The notes under the pieces are model-generated. The model saw nothing but the letters and a program-made list of their open reading frames with translations. It was not told the DNA's origin and did not search any database. Made by a program: the position numbers and the translations under genes. From Acidobacteria bacterium RIFCSPLOWO2_12_FULL_68_19 (GTDB lineage: Bacteria; Acidobacteriota; Vicinamibacteria; Vicinamibacterales; UBA2999): 64,000 nucleotides of DNA. Positions 23,858-31,380 of the stretch are shown here, one piece after another. The first letter of the stretch is position 1, and each line of letters opens with the position of its first letter. The DNA is taken from contig MELF01000024.1 in the NCBI GenBank assembly GCA_001767525.1, forward strand, positions 1 to 64,000, given 5' to 3'.

Positions 23858-26124
23858 CCACCGGCAGTGCTCCGATGCCCGTCACCCACAACGCCGTCGC
23901 CGTCGCACTGGCGCTTTCGAACCTGGAAGCGTGCCTCTCGGGAGGCGCTTCAATCGAGCCGATTCATTTATTTGCCTCGGTGCTGAGCATCGTCGACGGC
24001 GTGTTCGTCAACGAAGCGCGGCGCATCGGCCTCTCGTCCGAGTTGATCGCCTCTGCGGAAGCGGCGGGCCGTTCCGCGCGCGAAGTCGCGGGCTTGTCCG
24101 ATCAGGATCTCACCGGACTTCGACGCCGGGTCTGGACGAGCCTGCGCGCCGACCGCCAGACCCATCCGGTAGGGCCCCTCGAGCTATCGCCCGCCACGAG
24201 GGACGTGATCCGGCAGGCGTCGGGCCTGGCCCGCGAAGCCGGTGATCGGACGGTCACTGTTCGTCATCTGCTCCTGTTATTCCTCCGCCAGCCTCCAGCG
24301 GTCGTGCGGCCAGACATATCGCCCGGAGAACCCGGCCGCACCCGTGGGTCGGCCGTGCCTGTCGAAGTCGTCGCCGGCACGCCAGTTCGAGATCTGACAT
24401 CCCTCGCGAAGGCGGGTCGCCTCGCGCCCGTCGTGGGCCGGCGCCGCGAGATCAAGGCGCTGGCTCGATATCTCCAGCGCACGTCGAAGCGTAACGTCCT
24501 GCTGCTCGGGGAGGCTGGTGTCGGAAAGACGGCCGTTGTCGAGGGGCTCGCGCAACGCCTCGCCGAGCCGCGCGCGCCGGAGTTTCTTCGCCGGCTCAAA
24601 CTCGTGCAGATTGAAGTCGCGGATCTTGTGGCGGGAACCGCCCATCGCGGCGAGCTCGAGCGACGACTTCGCCAACTGATTGACCAGGCGACCTCCGATC
24701 CCGATCTTGTGCTGTTCGTCGATGAGATCCATCTGATTATGGGTGCGGGTGCCAGCCAAGGTGCGCTCGATGTCGCCAATATTCTCAAGCCCGCCCTGGC
24801 GCGCGACACCATCCGGTGCATCGGCGCTACAACCACGGACGAATTCGAGCGACACATCAAGCCCGATGCCGCGCTCTTGCGGCGGTTTCAGGTGCTCCAC
24901 GTCAGCGAGCCCTCGCCGGAGGAGGCGCTCGAGATGTGCCGCGCGTGGGCGCGCCGCATCGAGGCCGCGCAGCAGGTCGTCATCGACGACGACGCCATCG
25001 AAGCGAGTGTGACGCTCGGGGCGCAGCTCATCGTCGGGCGGGCCCTGCCGGACAAGGCGATTGATCTCCTCGAGAACGCGGCAGTGTTCGCCAAGATCTC
25101 GTCGATCTCGTTCCAGGCGGTCGCGCCGACCAAGGACCCGCCTAGAATCGGCCGCGCGCACATCGAATCCGTGTTGTTCGAACAGTACGGTGTCTCCGCC
25201 AGGGCGGCGGAGGCGCTTGACGCGGCGACGATCGAATCCGAGCTTCGCCGCGAACTCGTGGGGCAGGACGACGCGATTGTTGCCATTCGGTCAACCCTGG
25301 AACGCATCCATCTTCGGTCGCCTGAGGCAACGCGGCCGCTTGCAGTGCTCCTGTTCGTCGGCCCGACGGGCGTCGGGAAGACCTTTGCTGCGGAGCTCCT
25401 GAGTCGTGCGATGTTCGAACACAGCGCGCAGCACTTCGCGCGAATCAACATGAGCGAGCTCAAGGAACATCACGAGCTTGCCCGACTGATCGGCGCGCCG
25501 CCGGGATTCATCGGACATGATCGGCCTGGCGCACTCTTCGAGTTCACCGAACGCCACCCGCAAGGGGTAATTTTGCTCGACGAGATGGAAAAGGCTCACC
25601 CCGCCATTCAGGACTACTTCCTACAGATCTTTGACAAGGGCGAGGCAGCCGACTCACGCGGTCGCAAGGTCACGTTCGGCCGGTACATGTTTGTGTTGAC
25701 CTGCAACCGCATACGCTCCGGCGCGGTGGCACCGATAGGATTCTCCGCCAACACCCCCCCAACCGTGACGCCGGCAGCCGTCGACGATCTGGCCGTGCAC
25801 TTCCGTCGTGAGTTCCTCGCGCGGATGGACAATATCGTGACCTTCCGGCCGCTCGAACGGCCCGATTATGCCAGGATTCTCGATCGACAGCTGTCGCGCC
25901 TTACCGCTGAAGTGGCATCCCGGACCGGCGCACGCCTTGAGGTGCCCCAGGCCGCCTGTGAGCGCTTGGTCGACTTGTGTATGCCTGGACAGGAAGGGGT
26001 GCGCGGCTTCGTCAGGCAGCTCGAACAGTTGCTGGCTGTACCGCTGTACGCATTCTTGAGTGAGAAGTTGGTCCCGACGGTGTCGGTCGACGTCGCAGAT
26101 GATCACGTGATCTTCGCTACATGA
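23854..26124 (+). CDS. Two-ring Clp/HSP100 AAA+ ATPase
   Basis: The GTG at 23854 overlaps the upstream TGA, giving 756 residues. A Clp-N-like helical domain occupies about 1-135. AAA ring 1 has Walker A GEAGVGKTA and Walker B LFVDEIH; ring 2 has GPTGVGKTF and ILLDEME. The region between the rings is short and lacks the long coiled-coil M-domain of ClpB. In ring 2, at the position of the ClpP-docking loop of ClpA and ClpC, there is an IGF tripeptide (APIGFSANT). It could therefore be a ClpA/C-type unfoldase that docks to the housekeeping ClpP, or a ClpV-like motor. It closes the Hsp70-like operon. ATP-driven unfolding is a safe prediction; the substrate is unknown. Confidence 0.85.
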   Translation: MTTGSAPMPVTHNAVAVALALSNLEACLSGGASIEPIHLFASVLSIVDGVFVNEARRIGLSSELIASAEAAGRSAREVAGLSDQDLTGLRRRVWTSLRADRQTHPVGPLELSPATRDVIRQASGLAREAGDRTVTVRHLLLLFLRQPPAVVRPDISPGEPGRTRGSAVPVEVVAGTPVRDLTSLAKAGRLAPVVGRRREIKALARYLQRTSKRNVLLLGEAGVGKTAVVEGLAQRLAEPRAPEFLRRLKLVQIEVADLVAGTAHRGELERRLRQLIDQATSDPDLVLFVDEIHLIMGAGASQGALDVANILKPALARDTIRCIGATTTDEFERHIKPDAALLRRFQVLHVSEPSPEEALEMCRAWARRIEAAQQVVIDDDAIEASVTLGAQLIVGRALPDKAIDLLENAAVFAKISSISFQAVAPTKDPPRIGRAHIESVLFEQYGVSARAAEALDAATIESELRRELVGQDDAIVAIRSTLERIHLRSPEATRPLAVLLFVGPTGVGKTFAAELLSRAMFEHSAQHFARINMSELKEHHELARLIGAPPGFIGHDRPGALFEFTERHPQGVILLDEMEKAHPAIQDYFLQIFDKGEAADSRGRKVTFGRYMFVLTCNRIRSGAVAPIGFSANTPPTVTPAAVDDLAVHFRREFLARMDNIVTFRPLERPDYARILDRQLSRLTAEVASRTGARLEVPQAACERLVDLCMPGQEGVRGFVRQLEQLLAVPLYAFLSEKLVPTVSVDVADDHVIFAT

Positions 26125-26240
26125 TGCCCAAGCCGAACTCGCACAATCGGCGGACGTGGATCGACAATTCCACCAATCCGGTGACAATCTGGTACGTCGA
26201 TCACAACGGCTATGTGGTGCGGATCCAGCCGCTCGAGTAA
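26121..26240 (+). CDS. 39-residue ORF coupled to the Clp gene
   Basis: The ATG at 26121 overlaps the Clp stop (ATGA) and opens a 39-residue frame ending at TAA 26238. The product begins MMPKPNSHNRRTWID and contains an aromatic core (VTIWYVDHNGYVVRIQPLE), giving a basic, single-sheet-like microprotein. Overlap with the upstream stop and the end-of-operon position argue that it is translated. No family is recognised. Possible roles include an adaptor or a client of the Clp ATPase; both are guesses. Confidence 0.45.
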   Translation: MMPKPNSHNRRTWIDNSTNPVTIWYVDHNGYVVRIQPLE

Positions 26241-26250
26241 TCGAGCCGCC

Positions 26251-26688
26251 CTAGACGGCGATGTGCCGCGGCGTCATCCCGACCGCCGCGGCCGCCGTCG
26301 TCTGTCGGGCATCGGCGCTGACGAACATCAGCTTCGGCATGCCGATGCGAGTGGCGAAGAGTTGGGCCGAGGCCACATGGATGGCGTCGAGCGCGCGGAG
26401 CGGGTGCGTGGCGACGAGTGTCTCTGCGGTCGCCAACGACTCGCGGCTCGCGTCGACCAACGCCCACGAACCACGCTCCGCAGCGAGCTGTTTCAGGATG
26501 TGCGGTACGTGCTCTTCGTCGAGCGCGCCATCAGCGACACGCCGCCTGAATGCGCTCCGCAGCTCGACTGGCGCAAGAGCTGATGTCACGACCTCGTACA
26601 GTCGCAGCAGCCGCAGCACGTCCCGGCGGCCGGTTTCGTCGACGTAGCGCTTTACGAGCGCGCTCGTGTCGAAATAGGCCCATGCCAC
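26251..26688 (-). CDS. PIN-domain toxin (VapC-like)
   Basis: The GTG at 26688 lies two bases after the antitoxin stop and gives a 145-residue PIN-domain protein. The acidic active site is visible: YFDTSALVKRYVDE (Asp in FDTS), a conserved Glu in PVELRSAF, Asp in LRALDAIHVASA and Asp in MFVSADARQ. PIN toxins are Mg-dependent ribonucleases, usually acting on tRNA or mRNA, and are neutralised by the upstream antitoxin. The gene converges on the end of the chaperone operon and may help to keep the island. Confidence 0.85.
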   Translation of the reverse strand: MAWAYFDTSALVKRYVDETGRRDVLRLLRLYEVVTSALAPVELRSAFRRRVADGALDEEHVPHILKQLAAERGSWALVDASRESLATAETLVATHPLRALDAIHVASAQLFATRIGMPKLMFVSADARQTTAAAAVGMTPRHIAV

Positions 26689-26690
26689 GG

Positions 26691-26978
26691 CTATGCGCGA
26701 TCCTCGCGATCGTCGATGATCGTCTGTGACAGCGGCTTCCCCTTGACCTTCGGCGGCCGCCACCGCTGCGCAGGCATCGGTCCTCTGCGCAGCGGCAAGG
26801 TGATCAACCCCTCCTCAGCCATGGCCTGTAGCGCAGCCTCTTGCGTACCCTCGTCCTTGATCGGCTCGATCACGGCGATGGGGCGCCCGCGCTCCGTGAG
26901 GATGACCTTCTTGCCGGCGCGCACGGCCTTCACGGCCTTCGAGAACCGCTGGTTCGCCTCGCGCAGCCCGAGCTTCAT
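26691..26978 (-). CDS. Phd/YefM-type antitoxin
   Basis: The 95-residue protein has the Phd fold signature: MKLGLREANQRFSKAVKAV, then KKVILTERGRPIAVIEPI. A disordered, basic C-terminus (MPAQRWRPPKVKGKP) would wrap the PIN toxin encoded directly downstream. Antitoxins of this type bind their own promoter; the palindrome at the start codon is the likely operator. Confidence 0.85.
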   Translation of the reverse strand: MKLGLREANQRFSKAVKAVRAGKKVILTERGRPIAVIEPIKDEGTQEAALQAMAEEGLITLPLRRGPMPAQRWRPPKVKGKPLSQTIIDDREDRA

Positions 26979-26995
26979 GTAGTGATGATACTACA
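26978..26995 (-). promoter_or_regulatory. Operator/promoter of the PIN-Phd pair
   Basis: TGTAGT and ACTACA form a perfect 6-bp inverted repeat around GATGAT, touching the antitoxin ATG. A TAGTAT -10-like hexamer on the minus strand overlaps it, so the transcript may be leaderless and directly repressed by the antitoxin. Confidence 0.55.
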
Positions 26996-27001
26996 TTCGC
27001 T

Positions 27002-29272
27002 TCAGAAATCGACCAGCCGCGTGTACTTGACGATGAAGGAGCGGCCGAGGAGCGCGTCGCTGGTGATGTCGGCGGTGTCGCGGCGCTCGTTGTAGACGGC
27101 GAAGAGGCCCGTACCGCTCCGGTCGAGCAGCGCCAGGCGGATGTTCGACGAGATCGTCGACGACTGCCGGTTGTACTGAATGAGCCCCTGCAGGCTCGCC
27201 AGGCTCGTGAACGAATAGCTGACGTTCAGCGGGACGAGGTCGTTCTTGAAGCTGCCGAACGGCAGCCTGATGTCGTCGCGGTTCCACCCGGCCGAGGAGA
27301 TGAGCCGCGCGCCGAGCCGGGCGCCCAGGGCGAACTCCCAGCCGAGGTGATCGCCGTCGTAGTACCGGCCGTTCTTCGTCTGCAGCGCGACGTTCACCGG
27401 CGCGCTCGGATCGGAGATGTACTCGATGCCGCCGGTCCACGAGACGTACTCACCCTCCGGAATGATCACCCGCCGGCCCGCCACGTCCTGGTACACGGTG
27501 AAGGGCCGCTTCGGGCGGTCCTGGCCGAAGTCCATCGTGTAGGTGATGCGGCCGCCGCGCAGCGGTTGGACCTCGAACACATGCCAGTGGCCGTAGGTGC
27601 TCTCGAGCCGGTTCTGCAGGTCCAGGTAGGCGTTGTAGTTCAGGGATGACAGGAGCCGGCGAATCGACGGCCACCGCTTCGGCTGATACGAGAAGACGTA
27701 CCGGCTTTCGACGCGCCGATAGGCCTTGCGCTGCAGGAAGCCGACCTCCGGGTTGAACCGCTCGCCCACCTGCGAGTAGCCGAGCGCGCTCGTCCAGACC
27801 GGGCCCGCGTAGTTGTAATAGGCGCGGCCGGCATAGTCCGACCCGCCCTTGCGGGCGGGCGAGTCCGTCCGCGCGAGGAACGCGAACAGGCGGCCGTTGG
27901 TCGTGGTCTGCCACGCCGCATCGACGGCGTACGCCCGGTTGAAGTCGTCTTCCGGCGCCAGACCGCCGACGCCCTGCCGGTTCACGAAGATGCCGCCGAA
28001 GTTCGATCGTCCCGCTTCGCGCTGGAGGCGCATGACGGTGAAGTTGGTGAACGGAGCGAGCGCCCTGCCGGTCCGGTGGTCGAGCGCCTCGTCGGTCTGC
28101 AGGTTGAGCAGACCGACGTTGTAGCCGCCGCCGAGCTTGCCGCTCAGCCGGGCGCCGCCGATGATGTCGATCGGCTGGCCGCTCGGATCCAGGCCGATGC
28201 GGCGCGAGAAGAACAGGTCCACCGCCTGCGGCTGGCCCACCTGGAAGAGCTGCGCGTTCTCGAGGAAGAAGGGGCGCTTCTCCGGAAAGAACAGCGCGAA
28301 GCGCGTCAGGTTGACCTGTTCCTCGTCGGCTTCGACCTGCGCGAAGTCGGTGTTCACCGTGGCATCGAGCGTCAGGTCGGCCCGCACGCCCCATTTCACG
28401 TCGAGCCCGAGACGTCCGCTTCGATCGACGCGGCCGGTGCGGAGCGTCTTGTCGTCGTTGAGCGCGCCGGCTACGTACGGGATGAACCGGAGGTCGCGCC
28501 GCGTCGGCAGGGCGAGGCCGATCAGCTTGCCGGCCGAGGAGACGCGGTACAAGGAGGAGCCGCGTGGAACGGGCGAGAGGAAGACCTGCTCGTTCTTCCG
28601 CCGGATGTTCCGCATCACGTTGACGCCCCAGGTCCGCTCCGCGCCCGGGTTGTACCGCAGCGTCCGGAGCGGAATGGCGAACTCCGCTTCCCAGCCGCGC
28701 TCGGTGATGCCCGCGCGCACCGTCCAGTCGGCGTCCCAGTTGGCGTTGAACCCGCGCACCTGGCCGCGCTGCGATCCGCCGATGCCGGAGGTGATGAACC
28801 CGCCGCTCGATGTCTGGCCTTCCCCCATCACCTGGCCGTCCAGCTCGATGCCGAACGGGTTGGTGCCGAACACGAACGCGTTCTGCCCATCGTTGAACGT
28901 GTCGAGGAGGATTTCAATCGAGTCGGTATCCGCCAGGCCCGCATCGCGGCGGCTCTCGCTGACGACGATCTCGCCGGGCGCGGAGTCGTAGCAGACAACC
29001 GCGATGTAGAGGCTGCCCCGGCCGATCAGAAACCGGACTTCCGTGCGCTCGGTGGCCGGCTGGCCTTCGTTCGGCTCCTGCTGGAGGAACGCGCTGAAGG
29101 GTTCGACCAGCGACCAGACCGCCTCCTCGACGCGGCCGTCGATCTGAGGCACCTCCTCGCCGCTCAGGCGGCCGGCGCCGAGCTGCGGCACGCCCTGGGC
29201 GAGCGCGATCGACGCGCCGGCCAGCAGGATGGTGCCGGCGAATCCGAGAACCCTGGACCCGAACCTGAGCAC
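27002..29272 (-). CDS. DUF5916-family outer-membrane protein with CBM9-like N-domain
   Basis: From GTG 29272 the product has 756 residues. A signal peptide (VLGFAGTILLAGASIALAQ) is followed by a CBM9/DOMON-like sandwich (about residues 35-210: EEVPQIDGRVEEAVWS, then RTEVRFLIGRGSLYIAVVCYDS and IEILLDTFNDGQNAFVFGTNP). The remainder is a DUF5916-type beta-barrel ending in an aromatic residue (RLVDF). Landmarks are WGVNVMRNIRRKNEQ and FFPEKRPFFLENAQLFQVG. Such proteins are common in Bacteroidota and Acidobacteriota and are thought to bind or import glycans or other polymers. The 5' leader contains two inverted repeats. The frame extends upstream of 29272 but that part overlaps those repeats. Confidence 0.8.
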   Translation of the reverse strand: MLRFGSRVLGFAGTILLAGASIALAQGVPQLGAGRLSGEEVPQIDGRVEEAVWSLVEPFSAFLQQEPNEGQPATERTEVRFLIGRGSLYIAVVCYDSAPGEIVVSESRRDAGLADTDSIEILLDTFNDGQNAFVFGTNPFGIELDGQVMGEGQTSSGGFITSGIGGSQRGQVRGFNANWDADWTVRAGITERGWEAEFAIPLRTLRYNPGAERTWGVNVMRNIRRKNEQVFLSPVPRGSSLYRVSSAGKLIGLALPTRRDLRFIPYVAGALNDDKTLRTGRVDRSGRLGLDVKWGVRADLTLDATVNTDFAQVEADEEQVNLTRFALFFPEKRPFFLENAQLFQVGQPQAVDLFFSRRIGLDPSGQPIDIIGGARLSGKLGGGYNVGLLNLQTDEALDHRTGRALAPFTNFTVMRLQREAGRSNFGGIFVNRQGVGGLAPEDDFNRAYAVDAAWQTTTNGRLFAFLARTDSPARKGGSDYAGRAYYNYAGPVWTSALGYSQVGERFNPEVGFLQRKAYRRVESRYVFSYQPKRWPSIRRLLSSLNYNAYLDLQNRLESTYGHWHVFEVQPLRGGRITYTMDFGQDRPKRPFTVYQDVAGRRVIIPEGEYVSWTGGIEYISDPSAPVNVALQTKNGRYYDGDHLGWEFALGARLGARLISSAGWNRDDIRLPFGSFKNDLVPLNVSYSFTSLASLQGLIQYNRQSSTISSNIRLALLDRSGTGLFAVYNERRDTADITSDALLGRSFIVKYTRLVDF

Positions 29273-29279
29273 CGATGAA

Positions 29280-29329
29280 CCAGCCAAGGGGCTCCGCCCC
29301 GTGATATCCCCGCGGAACCCCTTGGCTGG
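29280..29329. promoter_or_regulatory. 12-bp inverted repeat in the DUF5916 leader
   Basis: CCAGCCAAGGGG (29280-29291) is perfectly repeated in reverse at 29318-29329 with a 26-base loop, just before the GTG start. A hairpin here could control translation or terminate the upstream transcript; no U-tract is present. Confidence 0.6.
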
Positions 29330-29363
29330 TCGCCAGTATCTTCTGCCGCGCTTGGCGCGGCCA

Positions 29364-29424
29364 GGACCGCTATGGGGTGCACGCAACGAGTACGAAATTC
29401 GCGTTCCGGGCCGCATAGCGGTCC
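29364..29424. promoter_or_regulatory. 11-bp inverted repeat downstream of the DinB-like gene
   Basis: GGACCGCTATG (29364-29374) pairs perfectly with CATAGCGGTCC (29414-29424). It lies between the DinB-like stop (29437) and the DUF5916 leader, so it may be a terminator-type hairpin or an mRNA stabiliser. Confidence 0.5.
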
Positions 29425-29436
29425 AATGAACCGGTT

Positions 29437-29973
29437 CTACGGACGCTGGCTGGCTGGCGGCACCAGACCGCTCAGCCGAAGATAGACCGCCATCTGGCCG
29501 TAGATGTCCCACGTGTGTCCGATGAGGAACGTGAACATGCGTGCGCGTGTCGACGGGCCGAGAAATCCCGGAGGGTTGGCCACCGGCTGGAGCAGCGACT
29601 GATCCGTCTGCTGCGTCAGCATCGCCGCTCCGTACTCGAAAGTGTCGTTCATGGCCTTGAGGACTGCCGCCTTGCCCGTCGCCTTGGGATCGACAGCCGG
29701 CGCGGGCGCGCTGGCGCCGAGCATGCCGAGGAAGCGCGCGTTGACTTGCGCCACATGCAGGATCTGCTGCCCGTAGTCGCGCTGCGGCGGCGTCGGCTTG
29801 AAGGAGAACTTGTCCTCCGGCATCTCCGCCGCGATCTTCGCCATCGTGTCCCTGAGCGCCGTCCAGTCCTTGAGCATTTCCGCCTGAAGCGACACCGCCT
29901 GCGCCGAAGCGTCGAGCGTGCCGAGCACGAGCGCCGCAGCCATGAGTCCCACCGTCCGACCGAATCGAATCAT
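29437..29973 (-). CDS. Secreted DinB-like four-helix protein
   Basis: ATG 29973 is chosen because GGAGG lies six bases upstream. The 178-residue product has a signal peptide (VGLMAAALVLGTLDASAQA) and a DinB/YfiT-type helical bundle: ALRDTMAKIAAEMPEDKFSFKPTPPQRDYGQQILHVA carries one metal-ligand His, and FLIGHTWDIYGQMAVYLRL ends the bundle. Members bind a divalent metal; exported forms like this are frequent in Acidobacteria and have no established substrate. It has its own leader and is separated from the downstream gene by hairpins. Confidence 0.75.
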   Translation of the reverse strand: MIRFGRTVGLMAAALVLGTLDASAQAVSLQAEMLKDWTALRDTMAKIAAEMPEDKFSFKPTPPQRDYGQQILHVAQVNARFLGMLGASAPAPAVDPKATGKAAVLKAMNDTFEYGAAMLTQQTDQSLLQPVANPPGFLGPSTRARMFTFLIGHTWDIYGQMAVYLRLSGLVPPASQRP

Positions 29974-30243
29974 CAGAACCTCCACGAAGCGACGGTTAGT
30001 CTACCGCGTCCCGAAGACGATGAAAGGGCGAAGCACGGGAACCGCGTTCAGATTCGACTGCTCGAACGTTACGTATGTGAAGGCCTTCGACGGTGGCCCT
30101 GGGAGCGGTCCGATAACACGCCGGCAGCGGCTCAATCACGAACTGGGTGTGCCGCGTGTGCCAGGGTGGAACAGGCTCCCGGCCATCTCGCACAGCGACT
30201 GGAGGTTCACCGGAGGTCACCGGCGCCTGCAAGGGGACGGTTT

Positions 30244-30735
30244 ATGACACAAACGCTCTGGCGGCGATCTTGCTCAATTCTGCAGGCAGTGATGAGACCG
30301 ATTTCACGCTTTAGGCCGACGTGTGCGCTGGCGTGTCTGCTGCTCGTTGCCACGGGAGCTGTCCGCGCCACCGCGTCCGTCGTGACCGACCCCAAGCCCG
30401 CCGGGGAGGCTCTCTCCTCCGGTCGCGCCACCTTCCGGCAGTTCTGTGCGCCGTGCCACGGGCCGAACGGCAAGGGAAACGGGGCGGTGGCGCCGCTCCT
30501 GCGGAAGGCTCCCGCGGACCTCACGCAGATCCGCCGCCGGTACAACGGCATCTTTCCTCAGGCCGACCTGGAAGCCACGCTGCTGGCGACTTCCCGCGAC
30601 CGGACGCCACTGCGGCTCGGAACCGACGAACTCCTCTGGGGTCCGGTGTTTCAGTCGCTGAGCGCCACGCCCGAGTCCGCCCGCGCGCGTGTCGTGGAGT
30701 TGCTTACCTACCTCGAGTCAGTCCAGGAGCGGTAA
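30244..30735 (+). CDS. Secreted mono-heme c-type cytochrome
   Basis: From ATG 30244 (AAGGGG upstream) the 163-residue product has a signal peptide (CALACLLLVATGAVRATA) and one class-I c-type heme site, CAPCH, followed by GPNGKGNGAVAPLL. The axial Met is not securely placed. It would be a periplasmic electron carrier, or a fragment-type cytochrome as seen in many Acidobacteria. The preceding 29974-30243 region holds no gene I can support. Confidence 0.8.
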   Translation: MTQTLWRRSCSILQAVMRPISRFRPTCALACLLLVATGAVRATASVVTDPKPAGEALSSGRATFRQFCAPCHGPNGKGNGAVAPLLRKAPADLTQIRRRYNGIFPQADLEATLLATSRDRTPLRLGTDELLWGPVFQSLSATPESARARVVELLTYLESVQER

Positions 30736-30829
30736 GGCTGACGACGGCGCCCGGCAACGACGGCCACTCGTTCAATTGAGGAGGTTGTCTAGGTTTGGCG
30801 CAACAATGGCGAAGATGCGCGACCTTGCG

Positions 30830-30873
30830 GGGTTGACTGCCAGTCAACCCTGTCCGGCCGATATACTGTGCGC
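30830..30873 (+). promoter_or_regulatory. Palindromic operator and -10 box of the small gene pair
   Basis: GGGTTGACTG and CAGTCAACCC form a perfect 10-bp palindrome with a one-base centre (30830-30850). A TATACT hexamer follows at 30862-30867, seven bases before the ATG, so the transcript is probably leaderless. The layout suits autorepression. Confidence 0.6.
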
Positions 30874-31377
30874 ATGATGACCGAGCAGGCACTATCACCG
30901 GCCATCGGGACCAAGTACCCCCTGCTATTCACTTACCGGGACACCCTTTTCGGCAACGGGTTCCTGGTCGAAGTACAGGCCATTAACGGTCGCGCACTGT
31001 GCGTTCGCGAGGAGGATGCGTACTGGATCTACGGGATAAATCCGGGCGGCATGGCGGCCCATGGAGAACACCCAGACGCCGCGCACTCCGCGTTCCGAAA
31101 GACTTTCTCACGTATTCTCGTCGACTTGGCTCTTGGCTCCAGCAACTTTGAGGCCTTCCGAGACGCCGTGCGGGCGTTCTTCGAGGAAACAAACGAGGGG
31201 TACGAGGGAGAGTGGCGCGACGCCATCGCGGGCGTACAGCGCGGCGAAGTAAGCCTCGAGGGAATACCAACGGTGCCCGCCAACTCACCGCGCTCCATCG
31301 CGGTATCGGTAAAACAGGTAGAGCAGGTTACACCACAGGACAATAGCGCGAACGTGCAATACTTGCTGGCGGCCTGA
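30874..31377 (+). CDS. Hypothetical protein, first gene of a possible toxin-antitoxin-like pair
   Basis: The 167-residue product starts MMTEQALSP and has an N-terminal beta region (YPLLFTYRDTLFGNGFLVEVQ; RALCVREEDAYWIYGINPGG) and a helical C-terminal part (FSRILVDLALGSSNFEAFRDAVRAFFEE). I do not recognise the family. A palindromic operator, a leaderless-type start and an immediately following small gene make an autoregulated two-gene module likely; a toxin-antitoxin role is inference. Confidence 0.6.
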   Translation: MMTEQALSPAIGTKYPLLFTYRDTLFGNGFLVEVQAINGRALCVREEDAYWIYGINPGGMAAHGEHPDAAHSAFRKTFSRILVDLALGSSNFEAFRDAVRAFFEETNEGYEGEWRDAIAGVQRGEVSLEGIPTVPANSPRSIAVSVKQVEQVTPQDNSANVQYLLAA

Positions 31378-31380
31378 GGC

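Noticed and set aside
15844-26124. Type VI secretion cluster (kinase, OmpA-like, ClpV-like genes)
   Set aside because: No sheath, tube, baseplate, VgrG or TssM genes are present; only the Clp and OmpA-like parts are shared.
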